Below are positions 13,061-21,828 of a DNA stretch of 63,541 nt, piece by piece. The DNA comes from a virus. The notes below the pieces were generated by a model, which ran no database searches, had not been told where the DNA came from, and was given only the letters and a program-made list of their open reading frames with translations. The stretch covers positions 1-63,541 of the IMG/VR virus record IMGVR_UViG_3300034062_004597. One strand, given 5' to 3'. Each line of letters begins with the position of its first letter. Position 1 is the first letter of the stretch. Position numbers and translations under genes: made by a program.

Positions 13061-14353
13061 ATGATTTGGCAAAAAGAAGAAGTTGAGTGGTTGCAAGCCA
13101 ACCAAGAGTTAGATTTGTCCGCTAAGGCCAGTTACTTGAAAAGATCGTACGATTCCGTGCGTAAGAAGGTCAAGAGTCTTGAGAACGAAGGCAAGGTAAC
13201 CAACCTAAAAGATTTTGCGAGTGTAGAAGGTCACATCCGCGTTAACGAAGCAGGAACAATCCTTGAAGGCGTACTTGAACGTAGACACATCACGGTTGAC
13301 TACATCCACGAAGCCTACAACATTGATCCAGAAGAATACAAGATCGTCAAGATCATCTTCGGCAATCACGAAGGCTTAACGAAAGACAACGACGGTGATG
13401 CTCACATTCACCAGATGGTAAACTTCAAAGTTATCATCGAACCAAACAAGGACAGCAAGTTCTACAAGGCCGTTCTTGATCAGATCATCAGCCGTGTACC
13501 GAAAGCTGCTCCACGAGTTATCAAGCCTACCTTTACAGGTGAAAATGTTCTCGAAATAGCTATCGTGGATCACCACTTAGGAAAGAAAATTGCTAAGGGA
13601 AATACTGGCTACCACGACTACGACATGGAAGAGGCACTGTCTCAGCACATGATAGCTCTCAGGACACTTGTGGGTAAAGCACAAGTACACGACGTAGGCA
13701 AGGCAATTTATGTACTCGGTAACGACTTGCTACACATTGACACTCCTGCACGTACAACAACCCGTGGGACGCAGCAGCACACCACAGGCAATCTGCAAGA
13801 AATCTTTATGAGTGCTGCCGAACTTACGATTCAATCTGTTGACTTCCTACGCAACAATTTCAAAGAGGTTTTGATTGTATGTACTCCTGGCAACCACGAC
13901 ACTATTTCCACATGGATGCTAAGTAAGCTAATCGAAGCGCACTACAAGGACAACGAAGAAGTAAAGCACCTTAACAAGCCTTTACCGAGGCAGTACGTGA
14001 CCATCGGTAACACGATCATCATGTTTACCCACGGACACCAGATGAAGGCTAAGAAACTTGCTGCCAAGATGCCAGGTGAGATTGAATGGATTGAAGGTAA
14101 GTTCCCGTTCAAGGAAATTCACGTAGGACACTTCCACCACGAAAAGGTAGAAGACATCGACGGTAAGATGTACCGTATCTTGCCTTCTCTCACACCAGTA
14201 GACGAATGGCACAATGACAATGGATGGATCGGTGCTAACATGCGATCAAAAGCCTTCGTATGGAATCCGTTGACCGGATGCGAAGCTGAAATCTATTTCA
14301 CACCGTTTTACGAAGCACCTGAAATACCACATTTCTCTTTAAGCAGGCTGTAA
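13061..14353 (+). CDS. HTH-metallophosphoesterase fusion
   Basis: 430 aa from ATG 13061 (MIWQKEEVEWLQANQELDLS); the frame opens earlier, across the promoter. The first 50 residues form an HTH (ASYLKRSYDSVRKKVKSLEN). The C-terminal two thirds hold calcineurin-like phosphoesterase motifs: AIVDHHLGK, YVLGNDLLHID, CTPGNHDT, MFTHGHQMK and VGHFHHEK. Such proteins occur close to packaging and head genes in large phages, where they may act on DNA ends or on host nucleic acid. The gene directly precedes the portal gene. Substrate unknown. Confidence 0.8.
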   Translation: MIWQKEEVEWLQANQELDLSAKASYLKRSYDSVRKKVKSLENEGKVTNLKDFASVEGHIRVNEAGTILEGVLERRHITVDYIHEAYNIDPEEYKIVKIIFGNHEGLTKDNDGDAHIHQMVNFKVIIEPNKDSKFYKAVLDQIISRVPKAAPRVIKPTFTGENVLEIAIVDHHLGKKIAKGNTGYHDYDMEEALSQHMIALRTLVGKAQVHDVGKAIYVLGNDLLHIDTPARTTTRGTQQHTTGNLQEIFMSAAELTIQSVDFLRNNFKEVLIVCTPGNHDTISTWMLSKLIEAHYKDNEEVKHLNKPLPRQYVTIGNTIIMFTHGHQMKAKKLAAKMPGEIEWIEGKFPFKEIHVGHFHHEKVEDIDGKMYRILPSLTPVDEWHNDNGWIGANMRSKAFVWNPLTGCEAEIYFTPFYEAPEIPHFSLSRL

Positions 14354-14384
14354 TACGGTAAATAACCATTAGAGGAAAATTTAT

Positions 14385-15839
14385 TTGATACACGCTCTGG
14401 CATTCAAACAAAACAAGACAAAGGGGTTCGTAGACACACTTCACGCAAACGAAGTTGGCGGTAAACTCACACGTCAATCCGGGTTTGGTGTCGGTGGCCC
14501 GACTCAAGATGGTAAATACTCCCACGACCAAGCTGCTCGTTTGTTTAGGGAAAACCCTATCATTCGACGAGCAATTTTGTTTGGATCAAACCAGATCAAG
14601 GTACTCAACTGGGACATCTTTGCTGAAGACAGTAAGAACCGCACCACAAAAGTTCGTAAAGGTTATCCATACAAAATTCTTGAGTTCTGTAATCCCCAAC
14701 AATCGTTTAGAGACCTTGTAGCCCAGCACTACGCTGACGCAGAACTCTACGGAAACGCCTTTATCGTAATCGAGAAGACTGCTCCAGAGTATGCAAACAT
14801 TAGCCCTTTGTCTCTTTACCCGCTCAACCCTAAGTATGTTCAGATCGTTCCAGACGAGGAAACGAAGGTTCGCTGGTATGTCTACAAGAACGGCACGGAT
14901 GAATTCGCCTATCCCGAGAATATGGTTATCCATACGTACGAGTACGCTTCTTCAAATTACTATCTCGGTGATAAAGCAGTTGATGCTGCTGACTTTGATA
15001 TTCAAATTGAAAAGCTGACAAAACGTGCTTCTCGCAATATACAACAACAAGCAGCGGTTATCTCTGGTGTGCTTACTTGTAAGAACACAATTGGTGCTGA
15101 CGAATTAGCAAGGCTTAAAAAGGAATTTAACGAACAATACGCTGGAAGCAAGAATTCTTACAGAGTCCTCGTGCTTGAAAAAGACATGGAGTACAAGTCT
15201 CTGAATCAGTCCTCAGCACATGAAGGTGTTATGGAGCTTATCACACAGGCGCAGAAGAACCAAGCAATCGCTTTCGGTGTGCCGTTTGCTTTACTTGACG
15301 CTGAATCAAAGGATATTGATAAGTTAGAAAGTTTCTTCTGGAGAACAAAACTTGTACCTTGGGCATTGACATTCCAAGAGACTGTCACAAAGAAGTTATG
15401 CGCTCCTGTGGTCAGTGGGCTGTCTGCTAATACTCGAATTGGTAAGTTGTACTTCGCATTTAGATTTAAGGAAGTTCAAGCCCTACGCCGAGAAATGCTT
15501 GATGATATGCGTGTGATCACTGCTGCCCTTAACACAGGTAAGATGACTCCTAACGAGGCTCGTGAATTCACTGGTGATGATCCGTATGACGGTGAAGCAG
15601 AAGAGTTTGGAAATCTTCCAAGACCAGTGTATGACAACAAGATGGGTACGAAAGCGCAGGAAGCGGCAGACGCAGCTTCACCATCACTAACTTTACCAGG
15701 TTCAATGGGCGGTAGAGACCAATCAGACGGCGGGGAAGCACAGCTTGTTGATGAGACAGGAACGAGGTCTGTGCCACTTACTGAGAACGAAAAGTTACTA
15801 GCAATGTGGAATAAACTTGATAGTAAGGGCAAACAATGA
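14385..15839 (+). CDS. Portal protein
   Basis: 484 aa, TTG start at 14385 with AGAGG 9-10 nt upstream. HK97-type portal features: a segment RLFRENPIIRRAILFGSNQI, the wing/stem region AELYGNAFIVIEKTAP with LYPLNPKYVQI, and a helical crown (IQIEKLTKRASRNIQQQAAV). FGVPFALLDAESKDIDKLES and a C-terminal MTPNEAREFTGDDP follow. The dodecameric portal forms the DNA entry channel and docks terminase. It precedes the protease and capsid genes, the usual HK97 order; the terminase gene is far away at 60.7 kb. Confidence 0.88.
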   Translation: MIHALAFKQNKTKGFVDTLHANEVGGKLTRQSGFGVGGPTQDGKYSHDQAARLFRENPIIRRAILFGSNQIKVLNWDIFAEDSKNRTTKVRKGYPYKILEFCNPQQSFRDLVAQHYADAELYGNAFIVIEKTAPEYANISPLSLYPLNPKYVQIVPDEETKVRWYVYKNGTDEFAYPENMVIHTYEYASSNYYLGDKAVDAADFDIQIEKLTKRASRNIQQQAAVISGVLTCKNTIGADELARLKKEFNEQYAGSKNSYRVLVLEKDMEYKSLNQSSAHEGVMELITQAQKNQAIAFGVPFALLDAESKDIDKLESFFWRTKLVPWALTFQETVTKKLCAPVVSGLSANTRIGKLYFAFRFKEVQALRREMLDDMRVITAALNTGKMTPNEAREFTGDDPYDGEAEEFGNLPRPVYDNKMGTKAQEAADAASPSLTLPGSMGGRDQSDGGEAQLVDETGTRSVPLTENEKLLAMWNKLDSKGKQ

Positions 15840-17260
15840 CAAACGTTTTCAAGCCAGGTGTACCAGTTGATCCAGAAACCAAGATTCTAAGACTTGGTGA
15901 CATTAAGAGTACCCTAGGTGACTTTGAGGATAGTACATCAACCAAACAAATGTCTGGATACGTTAGCGTGTCTACCCCAGACTTGGTTAATGACATTATC
16001 GAGCCTGCAGCATGGAATAAGCACCTTTGGAGATACCTTAACAATCCAGTGTATTGCTTCATGCACGATCACTTGCAACCAATTGGCCACGTAAAGAACT
16101 CATACACTGATGCAAACGGTTTGTATTTGGAAGGAATTACTCTTTCAGATATTCCGTTAGTCAGAGATATGCTATGGCCTATGATCAAAGACGGCAGCCT
16201 TAAACAGCAGTCAGTCGGATTTAGGTCACTGGCTGGTGAGTACGTTAGCAATGCTAAGTTCTACAAGCACACCGAATGCTATCTACTTGAGAGTTCGCTC
16301 GTAACGGTAGCTTGTAACCCGGATGCAATGCTGGATCAAATCAAGAAGATTTCAAAGTTCATACCGGACTACGAAAATATTTATGGCAATAATGTCAACA
16401 AGTTTATGGCAGATTACTCTGCTGGTAAACTCCCGTCCCTTTCTGAAGTAAGAAAAGAGTTTTATATGAGCATACCAAACGAATCGTCAACAGTCGAAGA
16501 GACTAAATCCCAAGTCGCAAGTCCTCTGTACGAAGCGTGTGAGCCTTCTACAGTCCTTGACGGTGATAATGTTAGCAATGATGACACCCACCTTATCAAG
16601 CGTGTCAACGGCAAGCGTTTAGACTATGCCCTTCGAGTTGGTACTCAGCACAAGTCTGGTGTGGACATTACGTTTGAAGACCTGGCTATCTCCACGTACA
16701 AGTTGCTTGGAGCTAGAACAGATTTTGTATTTGCTCCTGGTGAGCGCGAGAAGGCTATTAAGCGAGTAGCTGGTCTTTACCGACAGCTTGAAAAGTCTGT
16801 ACCAACACACAACGGTGTTGATATTGATAAGCTAGAAGATGTTGCTCTTTACGAAACTGTGAAGTACGACACTGTTACTTTCGCAGAGAACGAGCCTTTC
16901 ATTTACGAGCAGAAAACGTTCGAGAATCAAATGAATTCGGCTATCAACATTCTAAGTAGTTGGAATAAGTCTGGGGCTGTCACTAAGGATACAATCGACA
17001 TGCTTCTCAAGTACGTGTACGCTGTGTTTGAAGTTTACGTATCAATTGGTGACAGGGAAGATGCTGACATGGTTAATGCAATCATTGATGCCATGATGAG
17101 TGCTGCTGAAGCTGCTAAGGAAGATGAGCCACCTAGTATCTACGAAATGAATACAGATAGCGAAGTAGAGAAGTCTGAAGAAGCTGCTGAAACGCCTGAA
17201 GAGTCAAAGATTGACAAAGAATTCGCAGAACTTATGAAGAAATTCGCAAAAAAGCAGTAA
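15836..17260 (+). CDS. Prohead protease with long C-terminal extension
   Basis: 474 aa, overlapping the portal stop by 4 nt. The first 170 residues match the HK97 prohead protease fold: GYVSVSTPDLVNDIIEPAAW, then NNPVYCFMHDHLQPIGHV (catalytic His region), SLKQQSVGFR (catalytic Ser) and ESSLVTVACNPDA. The remaining 300 residues are unusual: a helical domain (LDYALRVGTQHKSGVDITFE and beyond) and a strongly acidic, Lys-ending tail. The extension may act as a built-in scaffold or serve capsid assembly. It lies 102 nt upstream of the capsid gene. Confidence 0.85.
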   Translation: MTNVFKPGVPVDPETKILRLGDIKSTLGDFEDSTSTKQMSGYVSVSTPDLVNDIIEPAAWNKHLWRYLNNPVYCFMHDHLQPIGHVKNSYTDANGLYLEGITLSDIPLVRDMLWPMIKDGSLKQQSVGFRSLAGEYVSNAKFYKHTECYLLESSLVTVACNPDAMLDQIKKISKFIPDYENIYGNNVNKFMADYSAGKLPSLSEVRKEFYMSIPNESSTVEETKSQVASPLYEACEPSTVLDGDNVSNDDTHLIKRVNGKRLDYALRVGTQHKSGVDITFEDLAISTYKLLGARTDFVFAPGEREKAIKRVAGLYRQLEKSVPTHNGVDIDKLEDVALYETVKYDTVTFAENEPFIYEQKTFENQMNSAINILSSWNKSGAVTKDTIDMLLKYVYAVFEVYVSIGDREDADMVNAIIDAMMSAAEAAKEDEPPSIYEMNTDSEVEKSEEAAETPEESKIDKEFAELMKKFAKKQ

Positions 17261-17281
17261 AAAATTATCCATAAAGCATTT

Positions 17282-17320
17282 AATCGCTACTGATATGTGG
17301 AATACATATTAGTAGCGATT
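17282..17320 (+). promoter_or_regulatory. Long hairpin upstream of the capsid gene
   Basis: AATCGCTACT and AGTAGCGATT form a perfect 10-bp stem that continues inward through ATATGT/ACATAT around a GGAAT loop. No T-tract follows, so it is not a classic terminator. It lies 43 nt before the capsid start and may stabilise or process the capsid mRNA, or attenuate readthrough. Confidence 0.65.
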
Positions 17321-17362
17321 CTCATGGAGACCTATCCGCGTTAGAATCTGAAGGAAAATACA

Positions 17363-19003
17363 ATGATTGATCCTAATACACAACCTAACGAACCCGTACT
17401 AACACGGAAGGACTTAAATGACCTTGGTATCGAAGGCGTAGCAGAAGCGAAGGCTTTGCTCTCCCGAGCTATCGAAAAAGGCTCTGACATCGAAAAGCTG
17501 GTTCAGCTTCAAGAAGCTCAAATCGAAGCTACAAAGGCTTTGACGGAAAACTCCAAGCTCTTGCTCGAACAACGCAAAGAAGAAATCGAATCCAACAAGT
17601 TTGACGAACTCAATTCCTCGAACATTGTAAAGCTGTTTGAAGGCGCATCGGAAGATGACCAACGAAAGATTTACGAAGATGCAAGTGCTAAGTTTGGTGC
17701 GCACAACGCTCAATTGGTTCTTACAGGAACTGAAATCGAGAAGGCTGTTAGCCGACAAATTCACCGCGACCACAAGGACTACGAAAAGATCACTGCCATT
17801 CAAAAGGCTAATGACCAAATCTTCCTTGCAGTTGCTGCTCTCGGTGGCTCCAAGGCTACTATGGCTGAAGGTGGAATCCGAATTGACCGAGATGTTCTTG
17901 CACAAGTTAAGGACATGTTCAAGAATGCTGGTGAGAACACCAAGGCTATCAACGATGCCCTTGACTCCATCACTGCTACGGACGGTTTGGAATGGGTTCC
18001 AACGATGTATTCCAGTAACCTTTTGCGAGACGTTTATCTTTCGCTCCAAGTTGCAAGTACATTCCGCCGAATCAACATGCCAAGTGCTACGTACAAGTTG
18101 CCTTACCTCACTAAGCGAACTCGTGCGTACAAGATGGGTCAAGCTACTTCAGCTTCCCCGTTCACTAACCTTGCGAAAGTCCACGGTCTTGACACCGCTG
18201 ACCTGACAATGACTGCTGTTAAGCTCGGCTTTGCACAGTTCGTGTCTGGTGAACTACGAGAAGATTCCATCATTGACGTTGTTTCAGAAATGTACGACGA
18301 AACAGTTTGGGGTCTTGCTAGCGCAATTGACGATGCTTGTCTCAACGGTAGCTTGCTGCTTACCGACCTTGATAACGCTGGTGCTGACGGTGGTGGTACT
18401 CCTGCCAACAACGCTCGTCTCTGGTCTAACACCAACGACTCTGGTGACGACATCCGCTTGAACACAGGTGCTGATGACGCTCGTAACGCATGGAATGGTA
18501 TCCGTAAGTTGACCAACGCTGGTGCGCGACTTGACGGTGGTGGTGTGGCTCCAAACCTCGCTAACTTCCGTGCAATTCGTAAGCTGATGGGCAAGTATGG
18601 CGCGACTGCAAGCAACTTGATTGCTTTCATCAACCCAGCTTCGCAAATCGACTTCTTGAACCTTCCTGAAGTTCTTACCCTTGAAAAGTACGGCCCTAAT
18701 GCTACGGTTCTCGTTGGTGAAATTGGACGACTTGACAGCATTCCTTTGGTTCAATCTGAGTACCAACGAAATGACTACAACGCAAGTGGCGTGTTTGACA
18801 ACGCTACCAAGACTCGAACGATCATCTCCCTTGTTCACAAGGACGGATTCTTGTTCGGTGACCGAAGAATGCCAACCGTTCAATCGGGTGACAACGTTCT
18901 CGCTGACCAATCCTACATCGTGACAACTAACCGTGTTGCGTTTATGAAGCGATTCCAGTCTGCTGACAACATTGCTGCTGAACTCTACAACGTTGCTAAG
19001 TAA
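17363..19003 (+). CDS. Major capsid protein, HK97 fold
   Basis: 546 aa, ATG with AAGGA upstream. The first 130 residues are charged helix (delta domain: VQLQEAQIEATKALTENSKL), which in this family assists assembly and is usually removed by the prohead protease. The shell domain starts near residue 205 (DGLEWVPTMYSSNLLRDVYL) and continues with the N-arm/E-loop region and the P-domain helix (DVVSEMYDETVWGLASAIDD). An A-domain region is seen at ANFRAIRKLMGKYG. Arg codons are often CGA. A strong terminator follows. Confidence 0.92.
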   Translation: MIDPNTQPNEPVLTRKDLNDLGIEGVAEAKALLSRAIEKGSDIEKLVQLQEAQIEATKALTENSKLLLEQRKEEIESNKFDELNSSNIVKLFEGASEDDQRKIYEDASAKFGAHNAQLVLTGTEIEKAVSRQIHRDHKDYEKITAIQKANDQIFLAVAALGGSKATMAEGGIRIDRDVLAQVKDMFKNAGENTKAINDALDSITATDGLEWVPTMYSSNLLRDVYLSLQVASTFRRINMPSATYKLPYLTKRTRAYKMGQATSASPFTNLAKVHGLDTADLTMTAVKLGFAQFVSGELREDSIIDVVSEMYDETVWGLASAIDDACLNGSLLLTDLDNAGADGGGTPANNARLWSNTNDSGDDIRLNTGADDARNAWNGIRKLTNAGARLDGGGVAPNLANFRAIRKLMGKYGATASNLIAFINPASQIDFLNLPEVLTLEKYGPNATVLVGEIGRLDSIPLVQSEYQRNDYNASGVFDNATKTRTIISLVHKDGFLFGDRRMPTVQSGDNVLADQSYIVTTNRVAFMKRFQSADNIAAELYNVAK

Positions 19004-19022
19004 GATTAGCAATTGAGTTAAA

Positions 19023-19054
19023 GAGGCTCCTAGATTTAGGTCTAGGAGCCTTTT
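19023..19054 (+). terminator. Rho-independent terminator after the capsid gene
   Basis: GGCTCCTAGA (19025-19034) and TCTAGGAGCC (19041-19050) form a perfect 10-bp stem with a 6-nt loop, followed by TTTTGTT. The -10 box of the next gene starts 5 nt later. Confidence 0.9.
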
Positions 19055-19058
19055 GTTG

Positions 19059-19064
19059 TATAAT
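19059..19064 (+). promoter_or_regulatory. -10 element of leaderless promoter
   Basis: TATAAT, then 6 nt (ATAAGT), then ATG 19071, directly after the capsid terminator. A clear new transcription unit. Confidence 0.6.
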
Positions 19065-19070
19065 ATAAGT

Positions 19071-19619
19071 ATGCCATTCAAGAATGTCACAAGATCGGGT
19101 GAAATCATGGATTACCGATTCGAGTTAGAACCGGGTAGCCTGTCTTTAATAGAAGACGTGCTTATTCAAATATCCCATGAGCGACGGTACTCCAATAACC
19201 TATCATGGACTGTGTTACAGCACTCGTGTGCTATTTACAGTTGTGCAAAGGCTATGGGCTATGGATATGACTTCTGTAGGTATGCTTTAACGCATGACTT
19301 CCATGAGGCGATTGTACGCGATGTACCAACTCCGATCAAAGAAGCTATTGGAGAGGCATGGTATCGTGTAGAGGATACAGTAGCAAAAAGACTAGCAAAC
19401 TACTTTGAATATCCTATATTGACAGATTTGACAATTGAGGAGCAGGAAGAATTCAAGAAGCTAGATAAGGATTTTGCCAAATACGAATGGATGATGTTCA
19501 TTGAAAATCAAATAGACAGTGTTCCAGAGGTAATTCGTTCCTCGATAGTTTCGGTTCTTGGTATCGAGCGTAAAGACTTGATAATCCGTGTTGCAGAAAC
19601 CTTTTTGAACTTACCATAA
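19071..19619 (+). CDS. HD-domain phosphohydrolase
   Basis: 182 aa from ATG 19071, fixed by the promoter. HD-superfamily motifs: first His in LSWTVLQHSCAIYSC, then the doublet in YALTHDFHEAIVRDVPTPIK, and a distant Asp in the LDKDFAKYEW helix. The P-T-P-I-K turn after the HD motif resembles YfbR-type 5'-deoxynucleotidases. It probably dephosphorylates (d)NMPs or a related nucleotide. Its place between capsid and connector genes, with its own promoter, marks it as an inserted accessory gene. Confidence 0.8.
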   Translation: MPFKNVTRSGEIMDYRFELEPGSLSLIEDVLIQISHERRYSNNLSWTVLQHSCAIYSCAKAMGYGYDFCRYALTHDFHEAIVRDVPTPIKEAIGEAWYRVEDTVAKRLANYFEYPILTDLTIEEQEEFKKLDKDFAKYEWMMFIENQIDSVPEVIRSSIVSVLGIERKDLIIRVAETFLNLP

Positions 19620-19629
19620 ACCGCAGTGG

Positions 19630-19635
19630 TATAAT
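19630..19635 (+). promoter_or_regulatory. Extended -10 of leaderless promoter
   Basis: AGTGGTATAAT, then 6 nt (ATCTTT), then ATG 19642. Confidence 0.6.
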
Positions 19636-19641
19636 ATCTTT

Positions 19642-20121
19642 ATGCAGACGCATAAGTTAATTCTGAATAACACTGGGAGTGTATACTCCAACATGTCCGT
19701 AACAGGACTCGAATACGGATGGAGTGTTCTTCTAAATGAAGAAGCAGCGAACTATCTACTTAACGAACGGCAAGGCTTTGTACAGCAAGAAATTGATGAC
19801 GAGACTTACGAATATCTGGTTCAAATTGCAGGGTACGATAGCCCATTTGTTCTCGATGATGTGCTTGCACTTACTAGCAAGAATTATTTTTTCGCTTCCG
19901 ACGATTCTGTAAGCGAATTGCTCGGAGAAAACGTTAAGATTGACGTAGAGGCTACGGTGGCTTCAAACGATTCCGCAGAGGCTGGGGTCGCTGAAACAAA
20001 TGCTGACCTAGCTGCTCTTACTGCCGACGTAAGTGCTGGATCAACCGTTGTTGAAGATGCACCAGCTACTGAGAATGCACCAGCTAAGGCTCCTAAAGGC
20101 AACACAGGGCGAGGTAAGTAA
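19642..20121 (+). CDS. Hypothetical head-region protein, 159 aa
   Basis: Leaderless ATG start. The N-terminal 70 residues look globular (YGWSVLLNEEAANYLLNERQ). The C-terminal half is Ala/Asp/Glu-rich low complexity (about residues 100-159), ending in a basic NTGRGK. It overlaps the connector gene by one base. A head decoration or connector-accessory role is possible from position only. Confidence 0.6.
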   Translation: MQTHKLILNNTGSVYSNMSVTGLEYGWSVLLNEEAANYLLNERQGFVQQEIDDETYEYLVQIAGYDSPFVLDDVLALTSKNYFFASDDSVSELLGENVKIDVEATVASNDSAEAGVAETNADLAALTADVSAGSTVVEDAPATENAPAKAPKGNTGRGK

Positions 20122-20732
20122 TGTTAGGCCTTGTAGACGTGGCTGACCTGGCTGTAAGGCTTGGATACCAGACTGATGATTTGCATTTGATGGGGCAACT
20201 ACAAGTGGCTATTGCCGACGTAGGTGCTGCCATTGAAACATACTGCCAAACATCGTTCCAACCAACCACGTCTACAAGGCTTTACAATGGCACGGATATT
20301 GCCACACTATCCCTGAAGGATTTCACACGAACTGTATCCGGTGTAAGGGTGGATTATGGCGATGGAGTTTTCGTAGCGTTGACTGGATGGGCATTGCAGC
20401 CATCAAATCCTCGAAGAAAAGATGGGGCAGGCAATCCGCTGTACACCTACATCGTGCTGAAGCCTAGCGCAGACATTCTAGTGTTCCCTCACGGTGTAGC
20501 AAACATCGAGGTGGCAGGAACCTTTGGTATGACGAAGTTACCTGCACAAGTAATTGCTGCCCTAGCAATGGGTGTAAGGCACTGGTTTAATCTTAGGGAC
20601 TACGACGAAACCAAGGCTGTTAACTCAGGTGCTGGCAGGTTGATCGAAGAGGCCAGAGACGTAGATTATCTACCAACTGCTGCCCGTAACCTGTTAAGCA
20701 CATACGTCTACCGAGGCTTTGATAATTCGTAA
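20121..20732 (+). CDS. Head-tail connector (gp6-like adaptor)
   Basis: 203 aa, starting within the previous stop (TAATG). Typical of adaptor proteins: a short helical N terminus (LVDVADLAVRLGY), a helix pair (LQVAIADVGAAIETYCQTSF) and a central beta part (NGTDIATLSLKDF). A helical end that includes VIAALAMGVRHWFNLRDYD and a Tyr/Arg C terminus follows. These rings sit under the portal. Position between capsid and neck genes supports the call. Confidence 0.7.
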   Translation: MLGLVDVADLAVRLGYQTDDLHLMGQLQVAIADVGAAIETYCQTSFQPTTSTRLYNGTDIATLSLKDFTRTVSGVRVDYGDGVFVALTGWALQPSNPRRKDGAGNPLYTYIVLKPSADILVFPHGVANIEVAGTFGMTKLPAQVIAALAMGVRHWFNLRDYDETKAVNSGAGRLIEEARDVDYLPTAARNLLSTYVYRGFDNS

Positions 20733-21124
20733 TGATTGCAGATTCCAACGTTAAAGTATCCATCTATGGCAGCAAGAAATTAGCTGCCATTAACAGAATT
20801 GTGCCTGACCCAGAGAATGTAGTTCTGGAGTACGTAGAGGGTATCTACACTGACCTTAATGCAGGCCCACTGGCGCAGCAGCAAGGCTTTGACGCAGATA
20901 GTCTATCAATGCAGTACAGGTTGGTAATCAATGTGAGTAGAACAGATTTTTTGAAAATTAAGACTGGAATGTTTGTCTCGATAGATTACATTAAGCATCC
21001 AGACACAAAGAGTTTCATCAATGCAGAACTGCCGAAGGAGCAATTTCTCATTAAGTATTTGAATCCTGTGTACACTGCAAGCAAGACTGTCACAATGACC
21101 ATTGCGAGGTTGCCAGCAGGATGA
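20732..21124 (+). CDS. Head closure/stopper-like neck protein
   Basis: 130 aa, overlapping the adaptor gene by one base. Mostly beta sheet (VVLEYVEGIYTDLNAG, YRLVINVSRTDFLKIKTGMF), fitting head-closure proteins of siphophages in size and position. No motif is diagnostic; the call relies on gene order. Confidence 0.55.
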   Translation: MIADSNVKVSIYGSKKLAAINRIVPDPENVVLEYVEGIYTDLNAGPLAQQQGFDADSLSMQYRLVINVSRTDFLKIKTGMFVSIDYIKHPDTKSFINAELPKEQFLIKYLNPVYTASKTVTMTIARLPAG

Positions 21125-21828
21125 GAATAAGACCTGGCGGTAGTCGGATGACTTTCGACGTAGTTGGGGTTGAGATATTCCAGCAAGAAGTTCTAGCCAC
21201 TTTGACGGGCATGAACGAAGAGGTGAAAGCACGTTTTACCCAGAAAATGGCGAGTGCAATCATTGCTGAAGCGAAACGCAATATCCGAAGAAACAACCGT
21301 CCCACAAGGTATCCTATGACTGGAAACTTAGCTCGTTCTTTAAGGTACGAAGTAACGGTTCAAGGTTTCGATATTCTGGCTGGCGGTGAAGACGTACCGT
21401 ATGCTCGTCTTATGGATGAACCGAAAGGCACATACGAACGTATATGGTCTAATACAAAATCATTGAACTTTTATTGGTACCGTCATGGTCTTGATATGTC
21501 TAAAAAGTCAATTAACAAGCCAGGTACAGGATTTCTCAGTGAAGCAATTGACACAGTAGCGTCTTCCAGCAAAATGGATGTGATATTTGGAGATGTTATT
21601 GATGATGTAAACAAGGGCATGGCTACGCAGGGACGTACGATAAAGCTGGATGACTCTGGTGCAGGTAAATACCGACTCGGCTCTCTCAGCCACACAAAGG
21701 CACAACGAATGGGATTGGTTAAGCAGACAGGCAGCGGCTACGCTCTTACCAAAGCAGGGAAGCAGTACGTAAATTTGACACCTTCCCAAAAAAGAGCTTT
21801 TAGAAAGATTGCGAAAGGAAAATTATGA
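21121..21828 (+). CDS. Neck/tail completion protein, HK97 gp10-like
   Basis: 235 aa, start overlapping the previous stop (ATGA). The N-terminal part resembles HK97 gp10: FQQEVLATLTGMNEEVKARF and MASAIIAEAKRNIRRNNRPT. Next come TGNLARSLRYEV and a PYARLMDEPKG segment (usually PYA..vE.G). The basic C terminus is longer than usual. It acts at the joint of head and tail. Confidence 0.7.
   Translation: MRIRPGGSRMTFDVVGVEIFQQEVLATLTGMNEEVKARFTQKMASAIIAEAKRNIRRNNRPTRYPMTGNLARSLRYEVTVQGFDILAGGEDVPYARLMDEPKGTYERIWSNTKSLNFYWYRHGLDMSKKSINKPGTGFLSEAIDTVASSSKMDVIFGDVIDDVNKGMATQGRTIKLDDSGAGKYRLGSLSHTKAQRMGLVKQTGSGYALTKAGKQYVNLTPSQKRAFRKIAKGKL

Noticed and set aside
17414-18142. Long leftward open frames (242, 200 and 274 aa) opposite the capsid gene
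   Set aside because: They are antisense shadows of a strongly coding gene with biased codon use, and have no promoter or SD.
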